A stretch of 64,000 nucleotides of DNA from CAVUOA01 sp963742955 (GCA_963742955.1 CAVUOA010000009.1:1-64000); one strand, 5' to 3'; shown: positions 18,574 through 28,343, counted from the stretch's first letter. Program-made: numbers and translations. Notes: generated from the letters alone by a model not told the origin.

Positions 18574-18981
18574 TTACCTGAAAATAGCTTTTATGCTGCC
18601 CCAAGTGCTTCTTACACCCGATATTATATGTGTAACGGTTATTGTATTCGAATAAACATAACCGCCGTTGGCATCTACTAGTTTAAGCCTGTAATAATAT
18701 ATGGGTGCTGCACTGTTCATTGTTACTTCATCACGGTAGTAATAATATGAATTATTACCTATAGCACTCACCGAACCTATATGAATAAAATTATTAGGAT
18801 CTGATGCACTTCTTTCGATCTCGAATCTGTTGAGGTTGTCCTCAACTCCGGTCTTCCATTCCAAAAGAATTGCGTCAGGTTCACTCTTGGCAGTGAAGTA
18901 CTGTAATTCTGTAGCAGCATATAAAACGCCAATGCAAAACAAAGGCAGTAGAATGCTGAGTATATAGAAAGGTTTTTTCAT
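18574..18981 (-). CDS. Small secreted protein with a fibronectin-type-III-like fold
   Basis: The protein has 135 residues. MKKPFYILSILLPLFCIGVLYA is a signal peptide. The mature part has LQYFTAKSEPDAILLEWKTG, then NLNRFEIERS, SYYYYRDE, IYYYRLKLVDANGGYVYSN and ITVTH. This strand pattern is seen in secreted proteins of this phylum, where it usually sits just before a sorting domain. Here no sorting domain follows, so it may be periplasmic, or a stand-alone version. Function is unknown. Confidence 0.65.
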   Translation of the reverse strand: MKKPFYILSILLPLFCIGVLYAATELQYFTAKSEPDAILLEWKTGVEDNLNRFEIERSASDPNNFIHIGSVSAIGNNSYYYYRDEVTMNSAAPIYYYRLKLVDANGGYVYSNTITVTHIISGVRSTWGSIKAIFR

Positions 18982-19163
18982 TTTTAAATCTGCTCAAATA
19001 TAAACCTTAAATCGAAAAAATGCAAGTATTATTATATTTTATATAACCTGCAGGAATTATTGAATTTATACAGAAAAATCAGTACCGCAAGAAACCCGGA
19101 ACCACCTTAAAATTAAGGCACTTCCAGTCGTTTTGTTGAATTTTATTGGAAATCAGGTATGTT

Positions 19164-20294
19164 TTATCCCAGATTTTTCTTGAATCTGAGTGAGCTGAGA
19201 AACAGAATTATTATCCCGAAAAGAAACAGCGCCAGAGTTTCAGGCCATAAGTCGGCAAACCCGATTCCTTTTAAAACTATTCCGCGCAGTATTACAATGA
19301 AATATCTTAACGGAACAAGGTAGGTAACATATTGTATTGCAGGCGGCATGTTTTCAATGGGGAAAGCAAACCCGGAAAGAAATATCATCGGCATCATTAT
19401 TCCGAATGCCGAAGTTATCATTGCCTGCATCTGTGTTTTTGTAATTGTAGAAACAAACATTCCAAGACCAAGCGTTGAGAGCATGAACAAAAAAGAAGAA
19501 AAGAAAAGATAAAGTACGCTGCCTCTGACTTCAATCTGAAACCAGAACCGCATAACACTCAATACTATTGTTACGGCCAGAAATCCCAGCATGGAAAAAG
19601 GCACAAGCTTTCCTAAAATCATTTGATACGGTTTAATAGGAGTCACTATTAACTGTTCAAGAGTTCCGATTTCTCTTTCTTTGACAATAGCCAGTGACGT
19701 TAAGCTTGTAGTAACAATCATAATTATTAACCCTACGATGCTGGGCAGCATATAGTTTCTGGTAGTAAGGTCGGGATTATACCATATTCTTACTTCAGGC
19801 TGAATGGTTCCGGTTAAAGGTTTTTTCATTCCCGAGCGCTGAAGTGTTTTATACATAATACTCTGCGAGTAGCTTGAAACCACTCCCTGCACATACCCTG
19901 ATGAAATTGCCGCTTTGTTCCCGTCAGCACCGTCAAATATTACCTGGAGCGGAGCTGTTTTTTTTGCACCGATGTTTTTGCCGAAATCGGTTGGGATTAC
20001 AATTCCAACCAGAGCATCTCCTTTATCGATAATTTTCGTAAGCTCATCATAGCTTGTTACATAATAGTCGATTGAAAAGTAACCGGATTTTTCGAAGTTC
20101 CTTACAAGGTCACGGCTTGTTTCAGACCTGTCCTGGTCAAACACAACTGTGTGAATAATTTTAATATCCAGATTAGCTGCATAACCCAAAAATATTAACT
20201 GTATTACCGGAGCAATAATTACTGTTGCAAACATACGCTTATCACGCTTGAACTGCAGAAACTCTTTTATTATGAAATTATAAATTAGCCTCAT
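19164..20294 (-). CDS. ABC-2 type transporter permease (YbhR/YbhS-like), last in efflux operon
   Basis: The protein has 376 residues. An N-terminal helix (MFATVIIAPVIQLIFLGYAA) is followed by a large extracytoplasmic loop (about 45-175). Five helices follow in the C-terminal half, with the family motif SLTSLAIVKEREIGTLEQLIVTPIKP and LVPLRYFIVILRGIVLKG near the end. This matches the ABC2_membrane_3 family. Its start overlaps the upstream permease stop by 4 bp, so the two are translationally coupled and probably form the heterodimeric channel. The substrate is unknown; YbhFSR relatives export drugs or cations. Confidence 0.92.
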   Translation of the reverse strand: MRLIYNFIIKEFLQFKRDKRMFATVIIAPVIQLIFLGYAANLDIKIIHTVVFDQDRSETSRDLVRNFEKSGYFSIDYYVTSYDELTKIIDKGDALVGIVIPTDFGKNIGAKKTAPLQVIFDGADGNKAAISSGYVQGVVSSYSQSIMYKTLQRSGMKKPLTGTIQPEVRIWYNPDLTTRNYMLPSIVGLIIMIVTTSLTSLAIVKEREIGTLEQLIVTPIKPYQMILGKLVPFSMLGFLAVTIVLSVMRFWFQIEVRGSVLYLFFSSFLFMLSTLGLGMFVSTITKTQMQAMITSAFGIMMPMIFLSGFAFPIENMPPAIQYVTYLVPLRYFIVILRGIVLKGIGFADLWPETLALFLFGIIILFLSSLRFKKNLG

Positions 20295-21439
20295 TGCACA
20301 CGCTGTTTAATTACTCTCACAGAAGCAAATGTCAGCAGAATAGCTGAAAATATTAAAAGATAAATTAACTGCGGCCAGAATGCTTCAATTCCTTCTCCTT
20401 TGACAAGTATATTTCTTAAGGCAATAATGAAAAACTTCGCCGGTGTAATATTTGTCAGAATCTGTAAAAACTTCGGCATGCTTTCAATCGGGAATATAAA
20501 GCCCGAAAGCAGGTTTGACGGCAGCTGTGATATAAGAAGTCCCATCTGGAACGCCACCTGCTGAGATTCGGCAACAGTTGATATAAAAATTCCTATGTTC
20601 AAACAGCAGAATAAATACAGAAGCGTTGAAATAAAGAACCAGAATATGCTGCCCTTTACGCTCACACCGAATATAATGTTGCCGGCCAGTGTAATAATTG
20701 CTGCAATCATAAGTGCAAGCAGTGTATACGGCAGGACTTTTCCAATAAGAAGCTCAAAGGATGAAACTGGGGATACGTTAATTTGTTCCATAGTGCCGAG
20801 CTCTTTTTCTCTTACAATAGCTATTGCAGTAAGAACAACTGAAAGAGTAATGAGTATCGAAGCAATTAGCCCCGGCATCAGGTACTGCGAAGTCTTTAAT
20901 TCCGGATTAAACCAGAAAACCGGCTGTAAATCGACGGGAGTATAAATATTTATACCGGAACGTTCCAATACTTCGTTCTGGTATTTACCGGAAAGGTTTC
21001 TCGTTGCTGCATTAACGTAGTTCATTATAATAGTAGCTGTGTTGCCGTCTACTCCGTCAATCAGGTATTGTATTTTGGCATCTTCCTTGTTGTAGAATTT
21101 TTGCGAAAGGTCATTAGGAATTACAATGACACATTGAACCTGCTTTTCATCTAAAGCCTTGTTAATCGACTGCTGGTTATCATAATAGCTTATCAGCTTA
21201 AAGTATCCAGTTTTCTGAAGTGACTGGATATATTCTCTGCTTAATTGAGAGTTTTCCCTGTCATATACTCCGATTTTAATATCTGTTACATCAAAATTTA
21301 ATGCGTAGCCAAAGAGCACAAGCATGAAAATGGGAAATACAAACATTATAACCAGCGTTCTTACATCACGCCTGATTTGCCTTAATTCTTTTTTTGATAT
21401 TGCCCAGATTCTGAATAACATTTTATGTGTTTGGCTCAA
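20291..21439 (-). CDS. ABC-2 type transporter permease (YbhR/YbhS-like)
   Basis: The protein has 382 residues with the same layout as its downstream partner: a first helix (TLVIMFVFPIFMLVLFGYAL), a long external loop, then VVLTAIAIVREKELGTMEQI and ITPAKFFIIALRNILVKGEG. The two permeases are clear paralogues. The start overlaps the end of the ATPase gene by 17 bp. It works with the downstream permease in one ABC exporter. Confidence 0.92.
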   Translation of the reverse strand: MSQTHKMLFRIWAISKKELRQIRRDVRTLVIMFVFPIFMLVLFGYALNFDVTDIKIGVYDRENSQLSREYIQSLQKTGYFKLISYYDNQQSINKALDEKQVQCVIVIPNDLSQKFYNKEDAKIQYLIDGVDGNTATIIMNYVNAATRNLSGKYQNEVLERSGINIYTPVDLQPVFWFNPELKTSQYLMPGLIASILITLSVVLTAIAIVREKELGTMEQINVSPVSSFELLIGKVLPYTLLALMIAAIITLAGNIIFGVSVKGSIFWFFISTLLYLFCCLNIGIFISTVAESQQVAFQMGLLISQLPSNLLSGFIFPIESMPKFLQILTNITPAKFFIIALRNILVKGEGIEAFWPQLIYLLIFSAILLTFASVRVIKQRVQ

Positions 21440-22367
21440 GTAAATTTACAAAAACATCTTCGAGTGACGGAACTATCCTGTCAATTCTGATAACCCTAAT
21501 CCCGTTTTCATCAGTAAGGATTTTATTTATATCATCTGTAGTTTCTTCAACTGATGAGTGCGGATTGTTATCTGCAATCATGACATGCAGATATTTCCCG
21601 AAGTAAGCTGCTTTTTTCAGCCACGGAATTTTATCAACTATCTGAATTGCATTATCTATTTTATCACACTCTATTTCCAGAATCGGGTTTTTAAGATAAT
21701 TTGTTTTCAGCTCTTTGGGACTTCCGCCTGCAATAATTTTGCCCGCGTCAATCATCATGATTCTGTTGCAGAACTCAGCCTCATCAAGATAGTGGGTTGT
21801 TACAAAAACGGTTGTTCCGTTTTGTGAAAGGTCATTTATAAAATCCCAGAAATTTCTTCTTGAAATGGGGTCAACACCGCCTGTAGGTTCATCAAGAAAT
21901 ACAATTTTCGGTTCGTGTATTACCGCGCACCCGAGAGCAAGACGCTGTTTAAAGCCTGCTGCAAGGTTTTGTGTAAGAGTGTTCTCTCTTCCTTCGAGTC
22001 CTGCCATTTTGAGCACCCATTCTTTTCTCGCGCGGAGCTTATCGGTGTTTAATCCGTACACGCTGCCGAAAAATCTTATGTTCTCTCCGGCCGTCAGGTC
22101 ATTGTACAGCGAAAACTTCTGTGACATGTAACCGATAATTTTTTTAATCTCATCAGGCTGTTTTTGAACACTGAAACCTCCAACCATTGCGTCTCCCGAA
22201 GTCGGTTCAAGAATACCGCAGAGCATTCTTATTGTGGTTGATTTCCCGGCGCCGTTAGCTCCCAAAAAGCCGAATACTTCTCCAGCTTTTACATCAAATG
22301 AGATATTATCGACAGAAACAAACTTGCCGAATTTCTTGGTTAGGTTTTTAACTTCTATTGAATTCAC
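21423..22367 (-). CDS. ABC transporter ATP-binding protein (YbhF C-half-like)
   Basis: The protein has 314 residues. Walker A is GANGAGKST at 36-44, and Walker B/D-loop is IVFLDEPTGGVDP. The signature motif reads LAAGFKQ and not LSGGxxQ; this LxxGFKQ variant is typical of the second half of YbhF-like tandem ATPases. The C-terminal 90 residues (after VTTHYLDEAEFCNR) form the extra domain seen in drug-export subunits, ending RIDRIVPSLEDVFVNLLEP. It pairs with the canonical ATPase at 23891-24847, separated from it by the tolC-like gene and a hairpin-rich gap. Confidence 0.92.
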   Translation of the reverse strand: MNSIEVKNLTKKFGKFVSVDNISFDVKAGEVFGFLGANGAGKSTTIRMLCGILEPTSGDAMVGGFSVQKQPDEIKKIIGYMSQKFSLYNDLTAGENIRFFGSVYGLNTDKLRARKEWVLKMAGLEGRENTLTQNLAAGFKQRLALGCAVIHEPKIVFLDEPTGGVDPISRRNFWDFINDLSQNGTTVFVTTHYLDEAEFCNRIMMIDAGKIIAGGSPKELKTNYLKNPILEIECDKIDNAIQIVDKIPWLKKAAYFGKYLHVMIADNNPHSSVEETTDDINKILTDENGIRVIRIDRIVPSLEDVFVNLLEPNT

Positions 22368-22375
22368 GTATTTGT

Positions 22376-22417
22376 CATTCCCGCGCCTGCCTGCAGCAGG
22401 CAGGAAAGCGGGAATCA
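22376..22417. repeat. CATTCCCGCG palindrome with a nested 19-bp palindrome
   Basis: The outer arms CATTCCCGC and GCGGGAATC match the dispersed repeat at 7949 and 8893. The loop is replaced by CCTGCCTGCAGCAGGCAGG (22386-22404). An almost identical 19-mer sits inside a different repeat at 28363. Confidence 0.85.
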
Positions 22418-22470
22418 GATTAACATTTGATTTTTAATGTTTTTATAAACAATAGTTTATTGTTTCTCCG

Positions 22471-22551
22471 GCTGTCAGGCCGTAAGACTTGACAGCACCG
22501 TTATCGTTGTGTCGGGAGTTATTGTGCAGTCAGGTGTTTCCACCTGACTGC
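22471..22551. other. Two hairpins in the gap between tolC and the second ATPase
   Basis: 22471-22496 pairs GCTGTCA with TGACAGC. 22526-22551 is an 11-bp perfect stem (GCAGTCAGGTG, loop TTTC, CACCTGACTGC). Neither has a T run. They may partly stop readthrough or protect the upstream mRNA, and so set the ratio of TolC to the downstream ABC genes. Confidence 0.6.
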
Positions 22552-22557
22552 CGGAAA

Positions 22558-23877
22558 CTAATAAATTTTTCTTCCTAATGATTTATCAAGTCTCACTTTT
22601 GCCAGCTTATAATCTATCATTGCATTTGTATAATTTGTCTTAGTCTGGAGCAATGAGTTCTCTGCATCAATTATATCAGTGCTTGTGGCAAGCTGAACAT
22701 CGTATTTTTCGCGGAATGTTCTCAGGTTTTCGTCTGCCTGCTCGATTGCTTTCATGGTTACATCAAGTTTTTCTTTGGCGTATTTTAAGCTCAAATAATT
22801 CTGGTTCACTTCAAGCTGTATGTTATCTTTAATCTGGTCAAGCGATGTCTGCGCCTGGTAGAGGTTTTCTTCTGCCTGTACAACCTGTGATGAGGTGCTG
22901 CCCCAGTTCCATATATCCCAGCTGAGCGTTATGCCGATATCCCATGTACCTTTAAATTGCTCAAGGGGAGGCTGGTAACGCGAGTTAGGATTAGCATATG
23001 TATAATTACCGGAAAGATATACCGAAGGGAAATAACCCGAACGTGATGCCCTGATATTTTCTTTGCCTGCTTCCAGTGAATATTTAATTGATTTTATTTC
23101 GCTCCTGTTATCTAATGCTTCTTTTTCAAGCGCATCGAGATTTTCGCTTACAGTTTCAGGAACAATATCAACTTTTTCGATTTCGGTTCCTTCGTTAAGA
23201 GGTAATCCCAGCGCCTTATTAAGCGAGCTTCTGGCGAGGTCGATATTATTGTTTGCGTCAATCAGCGAAAGCTGTATGTTCGATTCCTGCACTTCGAATT
23301 TCAGCAGGTCGTTTTTTGTTGCAAGACCGTTATCCATAAAATTCTTTGTATCGGTTATATGCTGTTCGGCTGATTTAACGCTTTCCTGAAGCAAATTTTT
23401 TAACTGCTGTGCTTTGTAAAGATTCAGGTATGAGGTATAAACCGAAAAAGCAACTTCGTTTTTTGTTTTGTTTACGTCTTCCGATACGGATTCATTGTAG
23501 TATTCAGCAGCGCTCTTTAATGCGCTTAACCGGAATCCTGTAAACAACGGCTGCTGCAGCGAAAGCCTCACAGTATAATTATTAAGCAGAACATCAGAAA
23601 TTTTTATTGGAGTAGGTGAAATTGGCAGATGGACTTCGAACGCAGGAACATCACTTAATCTTGTGTAGTTGGCAGTCAGCTTAAGCTGGGGAAAATACTG
23701 TGACTGTACTTCATCAACTTTTGCTGATGAGCTTATTACCTTTGAATTTGAAATCTTGATGTCTTTGCTGTTCTTAAAGGCAATCTCAAGGCTTTGCTTC
23801 AGGCTTAGTTTCTGCTGTGAGAAAGCGCCCGCAGATGCTAATAAAATAATTGATGTTATTATTAATACTTTTTTCAT
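22558..23877 (-). CDS. TolC-family outer membrane efflux protein
   Basis: The protein has 439 residues. The signal peptide is MKKVLIITSIILLASAGAFS. Two repeats of the outer-membrane efflux protein family follow (KLSLKQSLEIAFKNSKDIKI near the N-terminus, and a second half starting near SEIKSIKYSLEAGKENI). Long helical stretches and the strand segment LSGNYTYANPNSRYQ/GITLSWDIWNWG are typical. It forms the outer-membrane channel for the HlyD-type adaptor and ABC parts of the operon. It starts 13 bp after the ATPase at 23891. Confidence 0.93.
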   Translation of the reverse strand: MKKVLIITSIILLASAGAFSQQKLSLKQSLEIAFKNSKDIKISNSKVISSSAKVDEVQSQYFPQLKLTANYTRLSDVPAFEVHLPISPTPIKISDVLLNNYTVRLSLQQPLFTGFRLSALKSAAEYYNESVSEDVNKTKNEVAFSVYTSYLNLYKAQQLKNLLQESVKSAEQHITDTKNFMDNGLATKNDLLKFEVQESNIQLSLIDANNNIDLARSSLNKALGLPLNEGTEIEKVDIVPETVSENLDALEKEALDNRSEIKSIKYSLEAGKENIRASRSGYFPSVYLSGNYTYANPNSRYQPPLEQFKGTWDIGITLSWDIWNWGSTSSQVVQAEENLYQAQTSLDQIKDNIQLEVNQNYLSLKYAKEKLDVTMKAIEQADENLRTFREKYDVQLATSTDIIDAENSLLQTKTNYTNAMIDYKLAKVRLDKSLGRKIY

Positions 23878-23890
23878 ATCAAATAAAAAT

Positions 23891-24847
23891 TTAGCTTTTA
23901 TTCAGGCTTTCGGTTTGAGTTTCAGTTTGCATTTCAGCCTGAGTTTCAAGCACGTTTATAAAAACGTTTTCCAGTGAAACCGGCTTTAGCCTGTGGTCTG
24001 TTATTTGAATTCCGTTTTTATTAAGCATGCTTTCTATTGTCCGGTAACCGCTTTCGTAGTCATCTACTACAATATCTATTCTGTCTCCGAATATCTGTAC
24101 TTCAAAATTTAAATTTTCTTTAAGCAGGTTATAAGTTTTTCTTATCGAAGGTGTGATGATTTCAATAATTTGCTTATGCAGGCCGGCTTTTATGTTTTCG
24201 GGAGTATCAAACCTCATTATTTTACCGTTTGCAAGCATTATAATTCTGTTAAATCTTTCCGCTTCATCCAGGTAGGGAGTTGTGATTAAAATCGTTATCC
24301 CTTCATGCAGCAGGTTTGAAAGTATTTTCCAGAAATCCCTGCGTGATACCGGGTCAACTCCCGTAGTAGGCTCATCAAGAAAAATAATCTGCGGCTTATG
24401 AATCAGCGTGCATGCCAGCGCAAGCTTCTGCTTCATTCCGCCGGAGAGCTTACCCGCGAGAAACTTTCTGAAAGCAGTTAATCGCGTGAACTGCAGAAGC
24501 TCATCGCGTCTTTCTTTATAATGTTTAACACCGTGTATGTCGGCAAAGAACTCTATATTTTCATCGATGCTTAAATCCTGGTACAGGCTGAATTTTTGTG
24601 AGAGGTAGCCGATTTCTTTTTTTATTTTGTTTTTCTCTTTATCGAGGTCAAGCCCTAAAATAGAGGCGTTGCCTGAATCCGGTCTGAGCAATCCGCAAAG
24701 AATCCGGATGGTAGTAGTTTTTCCCGCTCCATCAGGACCAACTATACCGAAAATTTCATTCTTCTGCACATCAAAGCTAACACCATTGACGGCTGTGATA
24801 TCAGCAAATGATTTCTTGAGGTCGTATGTTACTATTGCGGATTCCAA
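23891..24847 (-). CDS. ABC transporter ATP-binding protein (YbhF N-half-like)
   Basis: The protein has 318 residues. Walker A is GPDGAGKTT, the signature is canonical LSGGMKQKLALACTL, and Walker B is IIFLDEPTTGVDP. The C-terminal domain ends RLKPVSLENVFINVLETQ, followed by a short Gln/Thr/Glu-rich tail (AEMQTETQTESLNKS). With the LAAGFKQ ATPase downstream it corresponds to the two halves of E. coli YbhF, here as separate genes. It starts 30 bp after the adaptor gene. Confidence 0.92.
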   Translation of the reverse strand: MESAIVTYDLKKSFADITAVNGVSFDVQKNEIFGIVGPDGAGKTTTIRILCGLLRPDSGNASILGLDLDKEKNKIKKEIGYLSQKFSLYQDLSIDENIEFFADIHGVKHYKERRDELLQFTRLTAFRKFLAGKLSGGMKQKLALACTLIHKPQIIFLDEPTTGVDPVSRRDFWKILSNLLHEGITILITTPYLDEAERFNRIIMLANGKIMRFDTPENIKAGLHKQIIEIITPSIRKTYNLLKENLNFEVQIFGDRIDIVVDDYESGYRTIESMLNKNGIQITDHRLKPVSLENVFINVLETQAEMQTETQTESLNKS

Positions 24848-24877
24848 TAATTTTCTAAATTGTTAATTACAAACTGC

Positions 24878-25852
24878 TTAATTGCTGATTGTCAGCGATG
24901 CATCTGCCGGCATACCGGGTTTTAATTCAAACTGGGGATTAGGGATTCTAATCTTAACTGCAAAAACCAGCTTCGTGCGCTCATCCTGTGTTTGTATGTT
25001 CTTCGGCGTAAATTCTGCTTCGGGTGAAATAAAAATTATGCTGCCCTTGTATGTTTTATCTTTAAAAGCATCTATTTTTATATCAGCCGATTGACCCAGC
25101 TTAACTTTAGCCATTTCTACTTCAGTAAGGTAAATCACCAGGTCAACTGATTCCAATTTTGATATTTTCAATAATGAGGACTGGGGAGAAACCATTTCAC
25201 CTTCTTCAACATATTTTTTTGATACAAACCCGTCAACCGGAGCATAAACTTTGCAGTCTTCGATATTTTTCCTCAGCATGTCAGCACTTGCTTCAAGGCT
25301 TTTGAGATTTGCCTTTGCTGATTGTATATCCTCTGGTCTGATAATTGATTTTATTTTATCAAGATTTTCTCTGGCGGAATTGTACTGAGCAAGCGAAACA
25401 TCGTATCTTGCAACGGCATCATCGTATTGCTTTTTAGTAATTGTTCTGGTTTCATATAATGAAGTGTAGCGGTCTTTATCATTTTTAGCCTGGTCAAGAT
25501 TAATTTTAGCCTGTTTAAGCGATTGTTCTGCCACTTCGATATCTTCTTTCCTCGCTCCGCTTAATAAAAGCTTAAGCTGGGCATCTGCCTGCTCGACCCG
25601 TGCTTCAGCCTGTCTTAACTGGATATCGAGCAAATCATGGTCAACCTCAACAAGCAGGTCACCCGATTTAACTTTATCGCCTTCCTTGATGGGAATTTTC
25701 TTGATTTGTCCCGAAAGCTTTGAGCTTACAGTAACATCGACCGATTCAATAGTGCCAGAAGCGGTAATAAGATTAGCATCTTTGTTATTTCCGCATCCGG
25801 AAACAAGAAATAATAAAATTAAAGCCGGTGCAATTCTGTTAATTACTTTCAT
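24878..25852 (-). CDS. HlyD-family adaptor lipoprotein (YbhG-like)
   Basis: The protein has 324 residues. The lipobox LVSGC puts the acylated Cys at position 20. A lipoyl/biotinyl half-motif (SGQIKKIPIKEGDKVKSGDL) is followed by a long coiled-coil hairpin (about 75-195) and a second half (CKVYAPVDGFVSKKYVEEGE). Beta-barrel and membrane-proximal strands end the protein (FELKPGMPADASLTI). It bridges the inner-membrane ABC exporter and TolC. Its start overlaps the tetR stop by 4 bp (ATGA), showing co-expression with the regulator. Confidence 0.94.
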   Translation of the reverse strand: MKVINRIAPALILLFLVSGCGNNKDANLITASGTIESVDVTVSSKLSGQIKKIPIKEGDKVKSGDLLVEVDHDLLDIQLRQAEARVEQADAQLKLLLSGARKEDIEVAEQSLKQAKINLDQAKNDKDRYTSLYETRTITKKQYDDAVARYDVSLAQYNSARENLDKIKSIIRPEDIQSAKANLKSLEASADMLRKNIEDCKVYAPVDGFVSKKYVEEGEMVSPQSSLLKISKLESVDLVIYLTEVEMAKVKLGQSADIKIDAFKDKTYKGSIIFISPEAEFTPKNIQTQDERTKLVFAVKIRIPNPQFELKPGMPADASLTISN

Positions 25853-26475
25853 ATTGGTAATTTTATTGTTTTAAGAACAGATATTCCTTTTTCTGTCATT
25901 ATTCCGTTTAAAAGAATTTCAAATGTATAGCGAATAGCTTCGCGGTTAGTAAAACTTGTGTTCAGTAAAAAATGCGGATTTACAACGCCTCTTAGCGCGG
26001 CAACAAACATTGTAACTATCAGTTCTGCAGGGTAATCTTTAAAGAATTTTTCTTTTTGCCCCTGCCTTATAATCTTTGAGACGTTTTGATACATCAATTT
26101 CTTTCGTATATCATCTACTTTTTCCCAGAGCAGGGGAGCGTGAAGCTGCATATCATGCATCCATTTATCTGTAAACCTAATTATATTTTTGCTGAGTATT
26201 TCAAGCATTTTTACCAGCTTTACAAGTGCGTTATCATCTGAATCCAGGACATCATTAATACTAACACTGATTATTTTAATTAAGTGCTCAATCGCAGCCC
26301 AAACTAGTTTTTCTTTCGTTGGAAAATATTTGTAGATGGTATTCTTGCCGATGTGAAGCTCCTGTGCAATTTCATCTATAGTAATTTTATGAAAACCTTC
26401 AGTGGTGAATTTTTCTGAACTGAATTCCAGTATTTTTTGCTGTTCATTGGCAGCGGGTGTAAATCGGGGTGTCAT
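25849..26475 (-). CDS. TetR-family transcriptional regulator, first gene of the efflux operon
   Basis: The protein has 208 residues. The N-terminal helix-turn-helix reads TIDEIAQELHIGKNTIYKYF, the conserved TetR_N recognition helix. The C-terminal part is a helical ligand-binding and dimer domain. It lies first in the minus-strand operon for the adaptor, two ATPases, TolC and two permeases. A perfect inverted repeat lies 8 bp before its start, so it very likely represses its own operon until a substrate binds. Confidence 0.93.
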   Translation of the reverse strand: MTPRFTPAANEQQKILEFSSEKFTTEGFHKITIDEIAQELHIGKNTIYKYFPTKEKLVWAAIEHLIKIISVSINDVLDSDDNALVKLVKMLEILSKNIIRFTDKWMHDMQLHAPLLWEKVDDIRKKLMYQNVSKIIRQGQKEKFFKDYPAELIVTMFVAALRGVVNPHFLLNTSFTNREAIRYTFEILLNGIMTEKGISVLKTIKLPI

Positions 26476-26482
26476 AATCTTA

Positions 26483-26510
26483 GGAAACTATTTACGTCTT
26501 ATTAGTTTCC
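26483..26510. promoter_or_regulatory. Probable TetR operator: GGAAACTA-N12-TAGTTTCC
   Basis: An 8-bp perfect inverted repeat with a 12-nt spacer lies directly between the predicted -10 and the tetR ATG. The size fits a TetR-dimer operator, and the position would block transcription start. Confidence 0.7.
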
Positions 26511-26539
26511 AAAATAATATAAAAAGTGCGGTTTGTCAA
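26511..26539 (-). promoter_or_regulatory. Predicted promoter of the efflux operon
   Basis: On the minus strand TTGACA (26534-26539) is followed after 17 bp by TATTTT (26511-26516). This is a vegetative-type promoter with the operator immediately downstream. Confidence 0.5.
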
Positions 26540-26613
26540 GTTATTAAACAAAAAAGTTTATTATTTTTGATTTATTATATAATGTAACCGTTCAATTAAT
26601 CAATATTTAGTTA

Positions 26614-28279
26614 ATGAAGAAAATCTTTTACCTCCTTTTTCTCAGCCTTTTTCTTATTTCCTGCACCCGAAAAGAAAATAACACAAATATCTTCCGCTAT
26701 AACGAAGCGCAGGGTATTGAAAACCTCGACCCCGTTATGTGCAGCAATTATCCCGCTATCTGGCCTGTAATGCAGTGCATGGAAGGATTAGTTGAATTCG
26801 ATAAAGACATGAACCTGCATTCTTTGCTCGCAGAATCGTATTCAATTTCAAGTGACGGGCTGATGTATACGTTTAACATTACAAAAAATGTTTACTTTCA
26901 TGATGATGAATGTTTTCCTGACAAGAAGGGGAGAGTGTTAAGCGCATATGACTTCAAATACTGCTTTGAACGGCTTTGCGACCCAAGAACAAAGACCCGC
27001 GGGCTTTGGCTCTTCCGTGACAGGGTGAAAGGCGCTTCGGAGTATATTAACTCTATTCAAAATAATAAATTTGATGTGAAAGAAATTTCGGGAATACAGT
27101 GTCCTGATTCATCTACGTTTGTCATTACTCTCACAAAACCTTTCGCTCCGTTTTTGAGCATACTCACAATGGCTTATACATTTGTTTATCCCCGTGAAGC
27201 GGTTGAACATTACAAAGATAATTTCGGTTATCATCCTGTAGGGACAGGTCCATTTAGGTTTGTAAAATGGGATTTCGATAAAGAGCTTGTGTTTGAAAAA
27301 AATCCCAATTACTGGAAGAAAGAATAAACAGGGAAAATCATTAGTATATCTTGACGGGTTTGTTGTTACGTTTACACGCAGTCCTGAAACAGAATTTCTG
27401 GATTTTAAAGAAGGAAGAATCGACTACTACTCGCCTTCACCCGAGGTTCTAAGCCAGATTACTGATGAAAACGGAAAGCTTCTTCCTGAATATGATTTTG
27501 AAATGATTAAACAGCCGTGGCTAAATACAGTTTACCTTGCAGTTCAGCTTGATAAAAACACACCCGGCGGGAAAAATAACGTTTTGGCAGACAATGTAAA
27601 GCTCCGTCAGGCAATTAGCTGTGCTATCGACCGCGAGAAAATCGTGAAGTATGTTTTAAAATTTAAAGGCATACCCGCCGAAAACGGACCAATCCCAATT
27701 GGTATGCCGGGATTTTCGAAAGATGTTGTTGGGTATAAATACGATAAAGAACGCGCTATCAAGCTGCTTGGAGAAGCAGGCTATCCCGGCGGGAAAGGAT
27801 TGAGTTTTAAGCTCACAATTTCCAACGAAGAAACCTCGAAGCTTATCGGCGAGGCTGTGCAGGCGCAGTTAAGGGAAATTGGCATTGATATGCAGCTTGA
27901 TTTTATGCAGGGCTCCACTTTGCGCAGCTCGCAGGTAGGCGGTGAGCTTGCATTCTGGCGCGCTAACTGGGGAGCGGATTATTTTGACCCCGAAAACTTT
28001 ATGGCGTTGTTCTATTCAAAGAATAAAACACCTGCGGGACCGAATTATACGCATTATTCAAATCCCAAAGCGGATTCATTGTATGACTTAGCAATGAAGC
28101 TGACTGATTTTAACACCCGCGCTAAGCTGTATAACGAAATGGAAAACATTGTCATGCAGGATGCGCCGTGGATACTGCTTATATATAACCAGATTGTTTA
28201 CCTGAAAAGCAAACGAATAAAGGGAATGTACATCGACGGTTTGAATAATTTGATTTTGAAATGGGGGAGGATGGAGTAA
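26614..28279 (+). CDS. Peptide ABC transporter substrate-binding lipoprotein (family 5), one frameshift
   Basis: The lipoprotein signal MKKIFYLLFLSLFLISC puts the acylated Cys at 17. The family 5 (OppA/DppA) pattern follows: ENLDPVMCSNYPAIWPVMQ, SYSISSDGLMYTFNITKNVY, HPVGTGPFRFVKW, and later LRQAISCAIDREKIVKYVLK and APWILLIYNQIVYL. Two frames overlap at 27287-27327. Removing one A near 27320 gives NPNYWKKNKQGKSLVYLDGF, restoring about 554 residues. No permease or ATPase genes are nearby, as for the second copy at 40314. It probably feeds a transporter encoded elsewhere. Confidence 0.87.
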
Positions 28280-28343
28280 AATTCAATTACAAATTACGAA
28301 TTACTAATTATGAGTTACGAGTTATTGGTTATGGTGTTAATAT

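Noticed and set aside
23063..23389. 108-codon plus-strand frame
   Set aside because: Antisense to the tolC-like gene; Ser/Leu-rich as expected for a shadow frame.
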